Positions 36,970-46,551 are shown, counted from the first letter of the stretch. The stretch: DNA of 64,000 nt from Marasmitruncus massiliensis (GCF_900186535.1 NZ_FYDE01000004.1:372001-436000); one strand, 5' to 3'. Notes: generated by a model not told the origin, from the sequence alone. Translations and numbers: made by a program.

Positions 36970-39900
36970 ATGAGAAAAAAACGCTTTTCTGCCTTTTGTC
37001 TTGCTTGCTTGATGCTGCTGAACAGCGGCGCAGGCCTTTTCGATACAGTGGTGAAAGCCGCGGATAATAATCGAGTGACTTTGTCGTTTGTAAACAGCAA
37101 TTTGGGAGAAAGTGCGACAGCAGAAATTATCAGAGGAAATTCCATCGGCATCAATATAGTAAAGCCCAGCAATGTGCTTCAGGAGTCAGGCGCGAAGGCA
37201 TGGACCATTGTTCGCAGTGATAGTACGGAAATAAAAGATGGAGACGTTACTATTACCGGAACCACCCCTACCAGCCAAAGGGTAACTGTTAACGACGGCA
37301 TGACAATTAATGGCGATGTCACATTGACGATTAAAGGAAATTATTATTCGCAGCCGTCGAGTGGAACCTGTGTTGAAACGGCTGGAGGCGAACCGTCCCC
37401 GATTTATTCCGATTTTGCTTTAGATCCGCCATTGTCGGTATTTCAGTACAGTACAGCGACCCTGACATGCACCAGTTCTGAAAGTGATGGAATACCGCCG
37501 AGTTTTTCGTTTTTGGTCGGAGATTCAGACCCTCAAAACGCTTTTTCGGAGTTTGCGGAAAATGTTAGCGTTTCTGTTGCTGCAAGAAAAAACACTTCCG
37601 AAAACCTAATCGTCCATCTCAGCAATGGGAAAAATGCAAGTCTGGATATTACCCTCAAGCCCAAACAGCCGCATAAGATCAAAGATGAGTTTGGCAATGT
37701 GATTAAAACGGATTATTATGTACAGGCGGGAACTAAATTTTTACTGTCCCTTGCCGGTCCGCAGTCGAATGAATTGATGCTGAGAGTACTTACTCCGGAT
37801 AAAGCGTGCCAAGAGATTGCAACAGAAATTGCCCAGCAAAAAGGAGAACCGGAGGGCGGAGGGTCGATCTCTGAGCTGTCCTACATCCGTTTAGCAGCAG
37901 ATAACTCGCTCAATTTCATTGACACTCCGTTTGAACTTCAGCCTCAGGTTAACCGGTATGGCGCCGACTTTAAGATAGATTGGGTATGGACGCCGACCAT
38001 TTCGGATGATGCGAGCGTGATATCAATTCCCACAAGCGTGAATCCTAAAAACTGGCTTTTGGTTGGGCTGAACCGGAAATATGAAGATGCGGAAGGAAAG
38101 CTGCAAGCTACTGTTACTTATGGCAGTGTAACAAACCCGTCGGCCGCTTTGCCTATTAAGATTCATGGTACGGGACAACCCGCATCGGTTTCCCGTGTTA
38201 GTCAATGGGTCAAGGGAAGCCCGGAGGATGTGGGCGACCTGTTTGCCGATCCTGTTATGCCCTCTCAAGTCGCAATGGATGTTTATGATGGCCATATCAA
38301 TGGGATTCAGCCGCCGACAGATCCGTATAAATATCAGATACAATTAAATATGGGCAAAGACAACGCTGCATCCCAGTATGCGATTGTCTCGCTAGCAAGC
38401 GGTAATGCACAAGCAGTTTCCATGCAGACAATAGACAGCGGCAATAAGCTGAATGATTATTCCTTTGGGGCGCAGATCGCAAATCCTAACATAAACAGTT
38501 CGAATGAAGGCACAATGGGCTTGATCTTTACCGCTCGGCCTACTGGCGAAGAAAGGCAGATTCTATCGCTGAAAGTCACTTTTTATGTGAAAGGGAACAA
38601 CAACAAACTGGTCGAGGCCTCCTCCAAATCATTTCAGCTGATCATCAACGACAGTTCCCCCAGCGATGATGCCACGCTGAAATCGCTCACGCTGAAAGGG
38701 AAGCTGAAGGATACTTTGTTTTTTGCGTGGAAAGATATCGATTATGGATTTGCCTCCGACAAAACGGTTTATGATATCAGCCTGACAAATGACTATGAAA
38801 GTATTACATTAAACCCCACCAGAAACGACCCGAACGCTGACAAGAATATCCAGATCAAGGTGACCACAGCTGGCGGTACGCCCGATTACCAATCGGTTAC
38901 AAGCGGTTCAACCAGTGCGGAAATACCGCTTGCGGAAAATGTACCGGTTAAGGTGGAAGTTACGGTAACGGCGGAAAACCTGATTACCAAAACCTACACG
39001 CTCAATATCATGCGGATGCCTCCAAGTGCGGATTCCACGCTGAAATCGTTGACGCTTTATGACGAAAGCGATAAAGAGCTGTTTAACGGCATCCAAAAGA
39101 ATGTGTTTGAGTACGATGTGGAAATTCCCTTCAAGGTGCAGAAAGCGCGCGTAGCCTATGTGCCGAATCATGAAAAGGCGACAGCGGAGTTTTTGCCTGC
39201 GCTCGTTGACAATGGGCTTTTTACGAAAACGGAATGGCTTGATATCGCCACAGAAACGAAAAAAAGCGACAGCGGGCGGGAAATGACACTTACGGTTACG
39301 ATGACGCCGGAAAACAAGAATGAAAGCGATAAATCAATCTATACGCTGAACATTACACGGACACCGCCGAGTGATGTCAATACGCTTTCGGAACTGACGG
39401 TGATGGACAGCAATAATAAAACGCTTCCCTATACCCCTGCGTTTCATGCAAACATGGACGAAGAAGATTATTATGAGTTGAAAATTCCTTATTCGACTGG
39501 TAAAATAAGGGTACAGGCAAAACCGACCGACAGCGGTGCAACAATGATCCTGAAAGGGAAAGGGATAGGCGGCCTGCTGGGCGGAGACGAGCAGACGCTG
39601 GGGGCCAATACACCGTCCAAACCTTTCGAAGTTTCGCCGTATGACGAATCCATCCCGGATGATTATTTCAACCTGGTGCTGGAGGTCTGGCCGGAAAGCG
39701 TGCCTGTGGGCAGTGTGGCGGAGGACAGCCCCGAATATCAGAATAAGGTTCTGAAATATCCCATCCATGTCTACAGGGATCCGCCGAGTAAGGATGCAAC
39801 CCTGAAATCTCTGGTGATTGCGGATCAGGACGGGAAAGAAATTGCTTATGATTTTGACCCGGAAGTCACCAAATACACCGTTGAGGTTCCGTATGAAGTA

Positions 39901-41370
39901 CAAAAGGTGAAGTTTACCCCGACTGCGGCCTATGATTATGTGAGTAAAATCATGATCAATAACCGCAAAGTGAATAACGGGGAAACCTCTTCGCTGTTTA
40001 CACTGAATTCGGATACCACGACGAACACGGAGTTTAGCATTACGGTCACTCCGGAAGACGCTGAGGCAACGCAGAAAGTCTATACGGTGATTATTAAGCG
40101 GCTGCCGCCCAGTTCGGATGCGCGGTTAATTAAACTGGAAGCCGGAAACGCGACAGATTTCCAACCGGTATTCATGCCCAGCAAGACCGCCTATACTGCA
40201 AAGGTGGCAGCCGGTGCGGAAGGCGTAACGATTACGGCAACTGCTAACGATCCCAACGCAAAAATTAAGATTGACGGCAAATCGGTAGAAAGCGGGAAAG
40301 CTTCCGAACTGATCCGTATCCTGGAAGAAACACAAAAGGTATCCATCGTCGTAACTGCTCAGGATGGCAAGACGCAGATGACCTATACGATTACGTTTAC
40401 CAATGAGAACTACATAGAGAAAAACAGCAACGCGGATCTGAAGCGTCTTGAAGTGCAGTATGGTGAGATGCGCCCGGAAAAATTCAAGCCGTCTGTGACG
40501 GACTATGAGGTCTCAGTGGATGAAGAGACCTATTCCGTTGAACTGCTCCCCAAGACGGATGATAAATACGCAACGATGAAAGTTTATTCCGGCACCAAGG
40601 AGATCGGTGACTATGACGGAAATTACGCTTCCGCGATTCAGGACGGGGAAAATGAATTTACGATTGAAGTGACCTCCTCCGACGGGACCAAAAAGAAAGA
40701 CTATGTCGTCACGGTATACCGCGGCGATGAAGACAAGATGGGTACGCTGACGCCGATTACGACGGACGATATTGACTTTGAAATGGAAGACGACTTGATT
40801 TTGGTCGATATCTCCAAATACTCCAGGGTAGGCAGAGACGTATTCGAAAAGCTCAAGGAATATCCGGAAAAGACGATTATTTTCCAGGGAAATGATTACT
40901 CGCTGCAATTCAACAGCAAAGATCTGGATGAAGTGATTCCGCATGTGGATTATTTTGACTTTGGTATGAGTTTTGATTCGCCGCTTCAGGATGAAATCAT
41001 GGATGAAATTGATTCCCATGGCGATAACGAAAAGGCACGGGTTGTTTTGATCTACTTTAAATATCACGGCGACCTGCCTGCTCCGGCGACTTTGACCATG
41101 AATCTGGGCAGACGGTACAGTGACGAGAAGATGTACTGGTATTATTACAATGAGGACTACCAGCGCATGGATTACTACGGCTCTTTTACGACAAATTCGC
41201 GGGGCGCGTTTTCAGTGACGCTGGACCATATGTCGACCTACGCGGCTTCTGACCGGAAGCTTTCCGGTGCAGAAAATAGGACGCAGGGGCAGACCGACGT
41301 CAACCTCTCCTCGAAGTCGCAGCAGGAAAAGATCAATCCGAACACAGGCGGGAGGCAGTATGGCTTATGA
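36970..41370 (+). CDS. Large secreted cadherin-like repeat protein ending in NPNTG
   Basis: Surface or secreted protein of 1466 residues with a signal peptide (1-31). Residues 32-560 are beta-rich without a recognised domain. Six cadherin-like beta-sandwich repeats follow, starting near 562, 682, 799, 938, 1046 and 1152, most beginning with PPS..ATLKSL-like segments and ending in YTLNI-type strands. A C-terminal domain (about 1255-1440) contains YWYYYNEDYQRM. The final residues are INPNTGGRQYGL: a class-B-like sorting motif with no hydrophobic tail. The stop overlaps the start of a class B sortase gene by 4 bp. It sits between fliS and flgB; the promoter is unclear. GGAAGTGTGATTGG gives a modest ribosome binding site. 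Confidence 0.85.
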   Translation: MRKKRFSAFCLACLMLLNSGAGLFDTVVKAADNNRVTLSFVNSNLGESATAEIIRGNSIGINIVKPSNVLQESGAKAWTIVRSDSTEIKDGDVTITGTTPTSQRVTVNDGMTINGDVTLTIKGNYYSQPSSGTCVETAGGEPSPIYSDFALDPPLSVFQYSTATLTCTSSESDGIPPSFSFLVGDSDPQNAFSEFAENVSVSVAARKNTSENLIVHLSNGKNASLDITLKPKQPHKIKDEFGNVIKTDYYVQAGTKFLLSLAGPQSNELMLRVLTPDKACQEIATEIAQQKGEPEGGGSISELSYIRLAADNSLNFIDTPFELQPQVNRYGADFKIDWVWTPTISDDASVISIPTSVNPKNWLLVGLNRKYEDAEGKLQATVTYGSVTNPSAALPIKIHGTGQPASVSRVSQWVKGSPEDVGDLFADPVMPSQVAMDVYDGHINGIQPPTDPYKYQIQLNMGKDNAASQYAIVSLASGNAQAVSMQTIDSGNKLNDYSFGAQIANPNINSSNEGTMGLIFTARPTGEERQILSLKVTFYVKGNNNKLVEASSKSFQLIINDSSPSDDATLKSLTLKGKLKDTLFFAWKDIDYGFASDKTVYDISLTNDYESITLNPTRNDPNADKNIQIKVTTAGGTPDYQSVTSGSTSAEIPLAENVPVKVEVTVTAENLITKTYTLNIMRMPPSADSTLKSLTLYDESDKELFNGIQKNVFEYDVEIPFKVQKARVAYVPNHEKATAEFLPALVDNGLFTKTEWLDIATETKKSDSGREMTLTVTMTPENKNESDKSIYTLNITRTPPSDVNTLSELTVMDSNNKTLPYTPAFHANMDEEDYYELKIPYSTGKIRVQAKPTDSGATMILKGKGIGGLLGGDEQTLGANTPSKPFEVSPYDESIPDDYFNLVLEVWPESVPVGSVAEDSPEYQNKVLKYPIHVYRDPPSKDATLKSLVIADQDGKEIAYDFDPEVTKYTVEVPYEVQKVKFTPTAAYDYVSKIMINNRKVNNGETSSLFTLNSDTTTNTEFSITVTPEDAEATQKVYTVIIKRLPPSSDARLIKLEAGNATDFQPVFMPSKTAYTAKVAAGAEGVTITATANDPNAKIKIDGKSVESGKASELIRILEETQKVSIVVTAQDGKTQMTYTITFTNENYIEKNSNADLKRLEVQYGEMRPEKFKPSVTDYEVSVDEETYSVELLPKTDDKYATMKVYSGTKEIGDYDGNYASAIQDGENEFTIEVTSSDGTKKKDYVVTVYRGDEDKMGTLTPITTDDIDFEMEDDLILVDISKYSRVGRDVFEKLKEYPEKTIIFQGNDYSLQFNSKDLDEVIPHVDYFDFGMSFDSPLQDEIMDEIDSHGDNEKARVVLIYFKYHGDLPAPATLTMNLGRRYSDEKMYWYYYNEDYQRMDYYGSFTTNSRGAFSVTLDHMSTYAASDRKLSGAENRTQGQTDVNLSSKSQQEKINPNTGGRQYGL

Positions 41371-42272
41371 AAAAATTGATTGCGGCCGTGCTGGTTCTTG
41401 CCGCGGCGGCAGGCGGGCTGCTGTATTATGCGCTGCACAATGCTTTACTGAAAACCCCGGGGGAGGCGTCCCAGGTGAATGCACAGCCGGAAAGCTCGCA
41501 GTCGGACGCCGCTCAGCCGGGCGGCCAGACGAGTTCGGGCCAGATGCAGGACCAGCAGGGGCAGACTGAAAAAGCGAAGCCGTCTGTGGGAGTCATGAAG
41601 CCACTCAAGACCCCCGCAGATGTGATGGACGCAATCGGGTACGAGATCACTCAAAACCCGGATACGGTCGGATGGCTGTATATCCCGGACACCACGATCA
41701 ATAACAGTGTGGTGCAGTCACACAACAACACGGTTTACCTCCGCCAGACGGAACGGAAAAAGCCGGATATTTACGGCTGCTATTATGCGGACTATACCTG
41801 CAATTTCGGACCAAGGGAAAAACTTTCCGCCAATACAGTCATTTACGGGCACAGCGATTTAAAGGATGACCCGGACGGGCTGCGCTTTTCCCAGTTGTTT
41901 AAATTTACGGATGAGACCTTTGCGAAAAAGCATCCGGTCATCTATTTTTCCACACCGGAAGAGTACATGGTTTGGCAGATTTTTGCGGTTTATTATACCG
42001 ACACAGGCCTTGATTATATCAGTACCGATTTGGACGGACCTTCGCGCGCGGCGCTCGCACAGCAGGCAAAAGACCGCTCCATCTACCAATACGATGTTGC
42101 AGCCGGGGAATCCGACCAATTTCTTACCCTCTCCACCTGCAGCATCAAATATGGCGCCCAGGAAAAAGACCAGCGTTTTGTTGTTATGGCAAAACTGCTT
42201 CCGGCCGGAGAAATACCGCAAACAGTTTCTTTGACTGTCAATCAAAACCCGGTTCAGCCAAAATTTGGATGA
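41367..42272 (+). CDS. Class B sortase
   Basis: Membrane-anchored cysteine transpeptidase of 301 residues. It has one N-terminal membrane helix (4-21), a Gln/Ser-rich linker (30-75) and the sortase domain from about 95. VGWLYIPDTTINNSVVQSHN is a class B pattern. The catalytic triad is visible: H162 in IYGHSD, C258 in TLSTC and R270 in DQRFVV. The ATG overlaps the stop of the cadherin-like repeat protein (TTATGA), so both are made together and the repeat protein is the likely substrate. Its location inside flagellar genes is unusual. Confidence 0.92.
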   Translation: MKKLIAAVLVLAAAAGGLLYYALHNALLKTPGEASQVNAQPESSQSDAAQPGGQTSSGQMQDQQGQTEKAKPSVGVMKPLKTPADVMDAIGYEITQNPDTVGWLYIPDTTINNSVVQSHNNTVYLRQTERKKPDIYGCYYADYTCNFGPREKLSANTVIYGHSDLKDDPDGLRFSQLFKFTDETFAKKHPVIYFSTPEEYMVWQIFAVYYTDTGLDYISTDLDGPSRAALAQQAKDRSIYQYDVAAGESDQFLTLSTCSIKYGAQEKDQRFVVMAKLLPAGEIPQTVSLTVNQNPVQPKFG

Positions 42273-42318
42273 GCCGGGCATCAGACTATCTATACAAAAA
42301 TAAACGGGAGGAATCACA

Positions 42319-42681
42319 ATGCTTTTTGACGGATTGGAATTTAAAGCGATGCAGAGCAGCCTTGATGCCCTTTGGCTGAAGCAAAAGGTGATCTCAAACA
42401 ATTTGGCTAACATTGAAACACCGGGATTCAAAGCAAGCAAGGTGTCTTTTGAGGATGCGCTTGAAAATGCCCGCAAGGAAAAGGGCGCCGAGGATTACAG
42501 CTTTCAGGCGACTGTTACCAAAGACGAAACAACCTCTTCCCGACCGGACGGAAACAATGTCGTAACGGATAAGGAAGAGCTGGAGCTTTACAATACCTAT
42601 CTGCAGTCGGTTTACCTCTATCAGAAAATAAGCGGACAGCTGACAGATATGCAGTATGTAATCGGACAGGCGTTTAAATAG
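42319..42681 (+). CDS. flgB: Flagellar rod protein FlgB
   Basis: Proximal rod subunit, 120 residues. The N-terminal helix contains QKVISNNLANIETPGFKA, the rod-family signature, and the C-terminal helix YLQSVYLYQKISGQLTDMQY. CGGGAGGAATC precedes the ATG. It lies 46 bp after the sortase gene. Confidence 0.95.
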   Translation: MLFDGLEFKAMQSSLDALWLKQKVISNNLANIETPGFKASKVSFEDALENARKEKGAEDYSFQATVTKDETTSSRPDGNNVVTDKEELELYNTYLQSVYLYQKISGQLTDMQYVIGQAFK

Positions 42682-42743
42682 TCTGTCCTCTAATTTCATG
42701 ATTTTGTGAAAAAATAAATCATCGTAAAGCGGAGGTAAATAGA

Positions 42744-43178
42744 ATGTCATTTTTAAATTCATTAAACATCGCGGGATCTGCTTTGACGGCGGAACGGTTT
42801 CGTACAGACATTATTCTTCAGAATATTGCGAATGCACAAACCACCAGAACGGCAGAAGGCGAACCATACCGGAGAAAGCAAGTCGTTTTTGAAGAACGTG
42901 CGGCTGATTTTGGCCAGGCGTTGAAGAATGAAGAAAACAAGTTGACGCAGGGGGGCGTGCGGGCTACACAGGTAGTGGAAAGCCAGCAGGATTTTGTCCC
43001 TGTTTATGACCCGTCGCATCCGGATGCGGACGAAAACGGGTATGTCATGTATCCCAATGTGAATACATCTGAAGAAATGGTTGATTTAATGGCAGCCAGC
43101 AGAGCATATGACGCGAACCTGACGGCACTTAATGTTGTAAAGGCAATGGCAATGAAAGCTTTGGAAATTGGAAAATAA
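42744..43178 (+). CDS. flgC: Flagellar rod protein FlgC
   Basis: Proximal rod subunit, 144 residues, with NSLNIAGSALTAERFRTDII, NIANAQTTRTAEGEPYRRK and the C-terminal MAASRAYDANLTALNVVKAM, all characteristic. CGGAGG lies before the ATG. In many Firmicutes fliE follows directly; here a 438-bp gap intervenes. Confidence 0.95.
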   Translation: MSFLNSLNIAGSALTAERFRTDIILQNIANAQTTRTAEGEPYRRKQVVFEERAADFGQALKNEENKLTQGGVRATQVVESQQDFVPVYDPSHPDADENGYVMYPNVNTSEEMVDLMAASRAYDANLTALNVVKAMAMKALEIGK

Positions 43179-43307
43179 TTTTTATAAACATACAAACAAT
43201 GAAAAAATGTTTTGTTAATGACAATCAATTTAGTCCAATTTAACAAGGCGGGAGATTTAAATTTTCAAATATTTATCAGGATATTTCTTTAGCATGATTG
43301 ACAACCA

Positions 43308-43336
43308 TTAAAATTATAGTTATAATGTTATTGGAA
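43308..43336 (+). promoter_or_regulatory. Perfect-consensus sigma-A promoter of the fliE operon
   Basis: TTGACA (43308-43313), exactly 17 bp, TATAAT (43331-43336): both hexamers match the consensus. The predicted start near 43343 gives a leader of about 275 nt before fliE. Confidence 0.75.
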
Positions 43337-43496
43337 TAAATGGTAATCTTTTGTTGATAATCAGTAAATCATTTACTATTTAAGCAAATTATGGTCCCTT
43401 TCGTTGAAATTTTATTACACAATATTTTCTGTAAGCTTGTTGTATTCGATTCATATGATATCAGTGGTTTTTTATTCGGATGTGTTTTTCATAAAA

Positions 43497-43539
43497 AGGC
43501 ATTTTGATGTGGATGGAAAGTCAGAGTGCTTATTTTTTT
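43497..43539 (+). promoter_or_regulatory. Attenuator-like hairpin in the fliE leader
   Basis: Twelve paired positions (43497-43508 with 43520-43531, including four G-U pairs), an 11-base loop and then seven T residues at 43533-43539. The shape is that of an intrinsic terminator but lies 80 bases before fliE and about 150 after the predicted start, so it may be a leader attenuator. The stem is weak, so the call is tentative. Confidence 0.4.
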
Positions 43540-43617
43540 AAAAACATAAATGTCGAATTCTAGAGTATTTTGCTGAAACAAGTGAGAATTCATTCTTTTG
43601 AGGGGAGAAACGAACCT

Positions 43618-43923
43618 ATGTTTATCGTACCAATCGGCCAGATGAGCCCTCTATCCGAGCTGCAAAACGAGTCTTTTGCAACACAGCAGGCCACGGATTC
43701 CAAAATTCCCTTTTCCGATGTGCTGCAAGATGCGGTGAAGACGATGCAGGAAACGCAGGAAGTCTCCAAACAAGATGCTTATGACCTTGCGATGGGGCGT
43801 TCGGATGATTTGCATTCTGTTATGATCCATTCCACTCAGGCAAGTACGGCTTTAAAGATGACAGTAGAGCTGACTTCGAGAGTGGTAAATGCTTACAAGG
43901 AAATCATGCAGACCCAAATCTAA
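43618..43923 (+). CDS. fliE: Flagellar hook-basal body protein FliE
   Basis: Adaptor between the MS ring and rod, 101 residues. The C-terminal part (KQDAYDLAMGRSDDLHSVMI, then STALKMTVELTSRVVNAYKEIM) is diagnostic. The ATG at 43618 follows GAGGGGAG; a frame open from 43570 is not supported by a ribosome binding site. It is the first gene of the long basal-body operon that runs to the window end. Confidence 0.93.
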   Translation: MFIVPIGQMSPLSELQNESFATQQATDSKIPFSDVLQDAVKTMQETQEVSKQDAYDLAMGRSDDLHSVMIHSTQASTALKMTVELTSRVVNAYKEIMQTQI

Positions 43924-43960
43924 GCACGACCCAATCAAAATAAGGTAAAGCTGGTATAGA

Positions 43961-45538
43961 ATGAAAGATCAACTGATGAAAGCGTGGGGCAGCCTCAAAG
44001 CGTTTTGGAACAAGCTGACCCCTAAAGTGAAGAAAATATCACTCATATCTGCAGGACTGGTTTTTGCTGCGGCGATTGCTGTTACCGCCTTGTTACATTC
44101 TGTGGGGGATAAGTATCAGCTGCTTTATCCTGAAAATCTTTCCGGAACGGAAACCTCTCAGGTTTATGCTGCTTTGCAGGACATGAACGCCAATCCACAA
44201 ATCAATGCGCAGGGACAGATTATGGTGCCCAAGGAACAGTGGGGGGAGCTGATTGTGGCTCTTTCCGGAAAGGGTTATCCAAAATCTGCGCCTGTGTATG
44301 ATATTTTTTTAGACAATACCGGATTTACAAAGACTGATTTTGAAAAACGGCAGATTCTGCAGTTCCAATTGCAGAACAGAATTCAGGATACGCTTGTGCA
44401 GATTGACGGGGTCAAATCAGCCACTGTGACGATTACTATGCCCGAAAATACAGAATATGTTGTCTGGGATAAATCGAAAGAGGAAGGCTCGGCCAGCGTC
44501 ATGATTACTATGGAATCGGGATATGAGCTTTCTCCAGAAATGGTGTCAGCTATCCGGAACCATGTTGCTGCAAGCGTATCTTCTTTAATGAAGCCGGAAA
44601 ATGTCAAAGTAATTGACGCTGCGACAGGCGTGGAAATGACACCGGAAAATGAAAAGACCGGGACAAATGGGGTCGACTTTGAGCGTCTGGAATTTGAAAA
44701 GCAGATGCAGAAGGATATCGAGGACAACGTTAAGCGCTTGCTTGCTCCTATTTATGGCGCGGACGGCGTGACTGCCGTGGCAAAAGTGAAGCTTGATTAT
44801 GATAAAATGCTGACCGAGCAGAAAGAGCTGGTTCCCCAGGATGACGGCAACGGGGTTAAAACGCATTTAGATGAAAATTATTCCCTGAACGGAAATGTTC
44901 CCGCCGCCGGGATTGTCGGTGAGGAAAACAATACGGACACGCCGGAATATCTGAACCAGACGGGCGACCAGGAAAACCAGGCAACGGATTACAGCCGCAG
45001 CGTCGATTGGGAAACCAGCTATATCAAAACTCAAATCGAAAAGGGGCAGGCAATTCTCAAGGAAGCGTCTGTTGCTGTTGTGGTAAAGGATTCCCAGTTT
45101 GATCAGGAACGGCATGATAATCTGGTGGATCTGATTTCCAAAAGCGTCGCAATTGATCCCGACTCAATTTCTGTTAAGAATCTGGACTTCACCGGAGTCG
45201 ACGCGGAACCAGCCAGCACCGAGCCTGAGAAATTGAGCACGCCTGTGCTGATTGCAATTGCCGGAGCGGCGGCAAGCCTGCTGATTCTGATCATCATCCT
45301 GATTGTTGTGGCTATGCGCCGCAGAGCAAAGAAAGCACTTGAACAGGAAGAACAGGAATCTGATAATAAGATTCGCAATCTGGAAGAAGAAATTGAGCAA
45401 CATAAAAAGCAATTATTGGAAAATGCTCAGGTTAATTCTAAAGAAAATGCGATTACAAATGAAATTCGTACATTTGCGAATGAAAATCCCGAAATTACTG
45501 CATCGCTCATTAGGTCTATGCTAAAGGAGGATGAGTAA
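43961..45538 (+). CDS. fliF: Flagellar MS-ring protein FliF
   Basis: Membrane ring on which the flagellum is built, 525 residues. There is an N-terminal membrane helix (about 25-47), ring-building motifs with the secretin-like segment GYPKSAPVYDIF, and a second helix near 430-450 (VLIAIAGAAASLLILIIILI). The cytoplasmic C-terminal tail (ENPEITASLIRSMLKEDE) binds FliG. It lies 37 bp after fliE and 2 bp before fliG. Confidence 0.96.
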   Translation: MKDQLMKAWGSLKAFWNKLTPKVKKISLISAGLVFAAAIAVTALLHSVGDKYQLLYPENLSGTETSQVYAALQDMNANPQINAQGQIMVPKEQWGELIVALSGKGYPKSAPVYDIFLDNTGFTKTDFEKRQILQFQLQNRIQDTLVQIDGVKSATVTITMPENTEYVVWDKSKEEGSASVMITMESGYELSPEMVSAIRNHVAASVSSLMKPENVKVIDAATGVEMTPENEKTGTNGVDFERLEFEKQMQKDIEDNVKRLLAPIYGADGVTAVAKVKLDYDKMLTEQKELVPQDDGNGVKTHLDENYSLNGNVPAAGIVGEENNTDTPEYLNQTGDQENQATDYSRSVDWETSYIKTQIEKGQAILKEASVAVVVKDSQFDQERHDNLVDLISKSVAIDPDSISVKNLDFTGVDAEPASTEPEKLSTPVLIAIAGAAASLLILIIILIVVAMRRRAKKALEQEEQESDNKIRNLEEEIEQHKKQLLENAQVNSKENAITNEIRTFANENPEITASLIRSMLKEDE

Positions 45539-45540
45539 CG

Positions 45541-46551
45541 ATGGCTGTGAGGCAGAAAATGACGGCTGCGGAGAGAGCCGCTGCGATCGTCATCGCTTTG
45601 GGTGCGGAGAATGCTTCGAAAGTCTATAAGCACCTGCGGGATGAAGAAGTAGAGCAGCTTTCCTTGGAAGTTGCCAAGCTTGACAACCTTTCAGCAGAAG
45701 ACATGAAGGAAATCGTTGATGATTTCTATGGCCTGTGTGTTACGCAGAAGGTTATCACCGAAGGCGGCGTCGCGTATGCCAAAGACGTTCTGGAAAAAGC
45801 GTTCGGGCCGCAGCAGGCAATTTCCCTTATGGAACGTGTGACCAAATCTCTGCGTACCAAGGCGTTTGACTTTATGCGCAAGGCAGATTATAAAAACCTT
45901 CTGATGATGCTTCAAAACGAGCATCCGCAGACAATTGCGCTGGTATTGTCTTACGCGCGTTCCGATCAGGCGTCACAGGTAATTGAGGAACTGCCTAAGG
46001 ATCTTCAGATCGATGTCATTGAGCGCATCGCCAATTTGGACAGGGCTTCTCCGGAAATCATCAATATTGTAGAGAAAACACTGGAAAGAAAATTCTCGTC
46101 TATTATCTCGGTCGACCTTATGGAGCTTGGCGGCGTAAATTATGTGGCCGATATCATGAACCATGTGGACAGAGGGACCGAAAAGTATATCTTCGACGAA
46201 CTCAACAACAGCGATCCCTCTCTGTCCGAGGAAATCAGAAAGCTCATGTTCGTGTTCGAGGATATTGTTTATCTGGACAGCCTTGCTATTCAGCGCTTTA
46301 TCCGCGAGGTGGATTCCAAAGACCTTGCCGTTGCGCTTAAGGTGGCGAATGAAAGCGTTTCCGAAGTTATCTTTCAGAATATGTCCCAGAGAATGCGCGA
46401 GACCATACAGAGCGACATGCAGTATCTGCATAATGTCCGTATGCGTGATGTGGAAGAGGCGCAGCAGCGTATTGTTGGTGCTATCCGCCATTTGGAAGAG
46501 CAAGGAGAGATTGTGATCTCGAAGGGCGGAAAGGATGAGATCATTGCCTAG
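45541..46551 (+). CDS. fliG: Flagellar motor switch protein FliG
   Basis: C-ring protein generating torque with MotA, 336 residues. AAIVIALGAENASKVYKHL in the N-terminal domain, the EHPQTIALVLSYARSDQAS armadillo segment and the C-terminal torque helix region with FVFEDIVYLDSLAIQRFIRE are present. GGAGGATGA overlaps the end of fliF. Confidence 0.97.
   Translation: MAVRQKMTAAERAAAIVIALGAENASKVYKHLRDEEVEQLSLEVAKLDNLSAEDMKEIVDDFYGLCVTQKVITEGGVAYAKDVLEKAFGPQQAISLMERVTKSLRTKAFDFMRKADYKNLLMMLQNEHPQTIALVLSYARSDQASQVIEELPKDLQIDVIERIANLDRASPEIINIVEKTLERKFSSIISVDLMELGGVNYVADIMNHVDRGTEKYIFDELNNSDPSLSEEIRKLMFVFEDIVYLDSLAIQRFIREVDSKDLAVALKVANESVSEVIFQNMSQRMRETIQSDMQYLHNVRMRDVEEAQQRIVGAIRHLEEQGEIVISKGGKDEIIA

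Larger units (their letters stand above)
43179..43617 (+). other. Long AT-rich regulatory gap before fliE
   Basis: A 439-bp gap with no supported gene. It contains a perfect-consensus sigma-A promoter (43308-43336), a leader of about 275 nt, a small perfect hairpin AGTAAAT/ATTTACT (about 43365-43379), an attenuator-like hairpin with a U-tract (43497-43539), and an inverted repeat GAATTCT/AGAATTC flanking the approach to the fliE ribosome binding site. I compared the leader by eye with the class I c-di-GMP riboswitch core and saw no match; class II could not be judged. Confidence 0.6.

Noticed and set aside
41355-41380. Programmed frameshift slippery site joining the repeat protein to the sortase
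   Set aside because: The only homopolymer (AAAAAA) lies after the stop codon of the first gene, so it cannot promote a shift before termination; kept only as a possibility within the sortase finding.
43343-43617. Class I c-di-GMP riboswitch in the fliE leader
   Set aside because: The conserved core (GCAAACC and a GNRA-like partner) was looked for and not seen.
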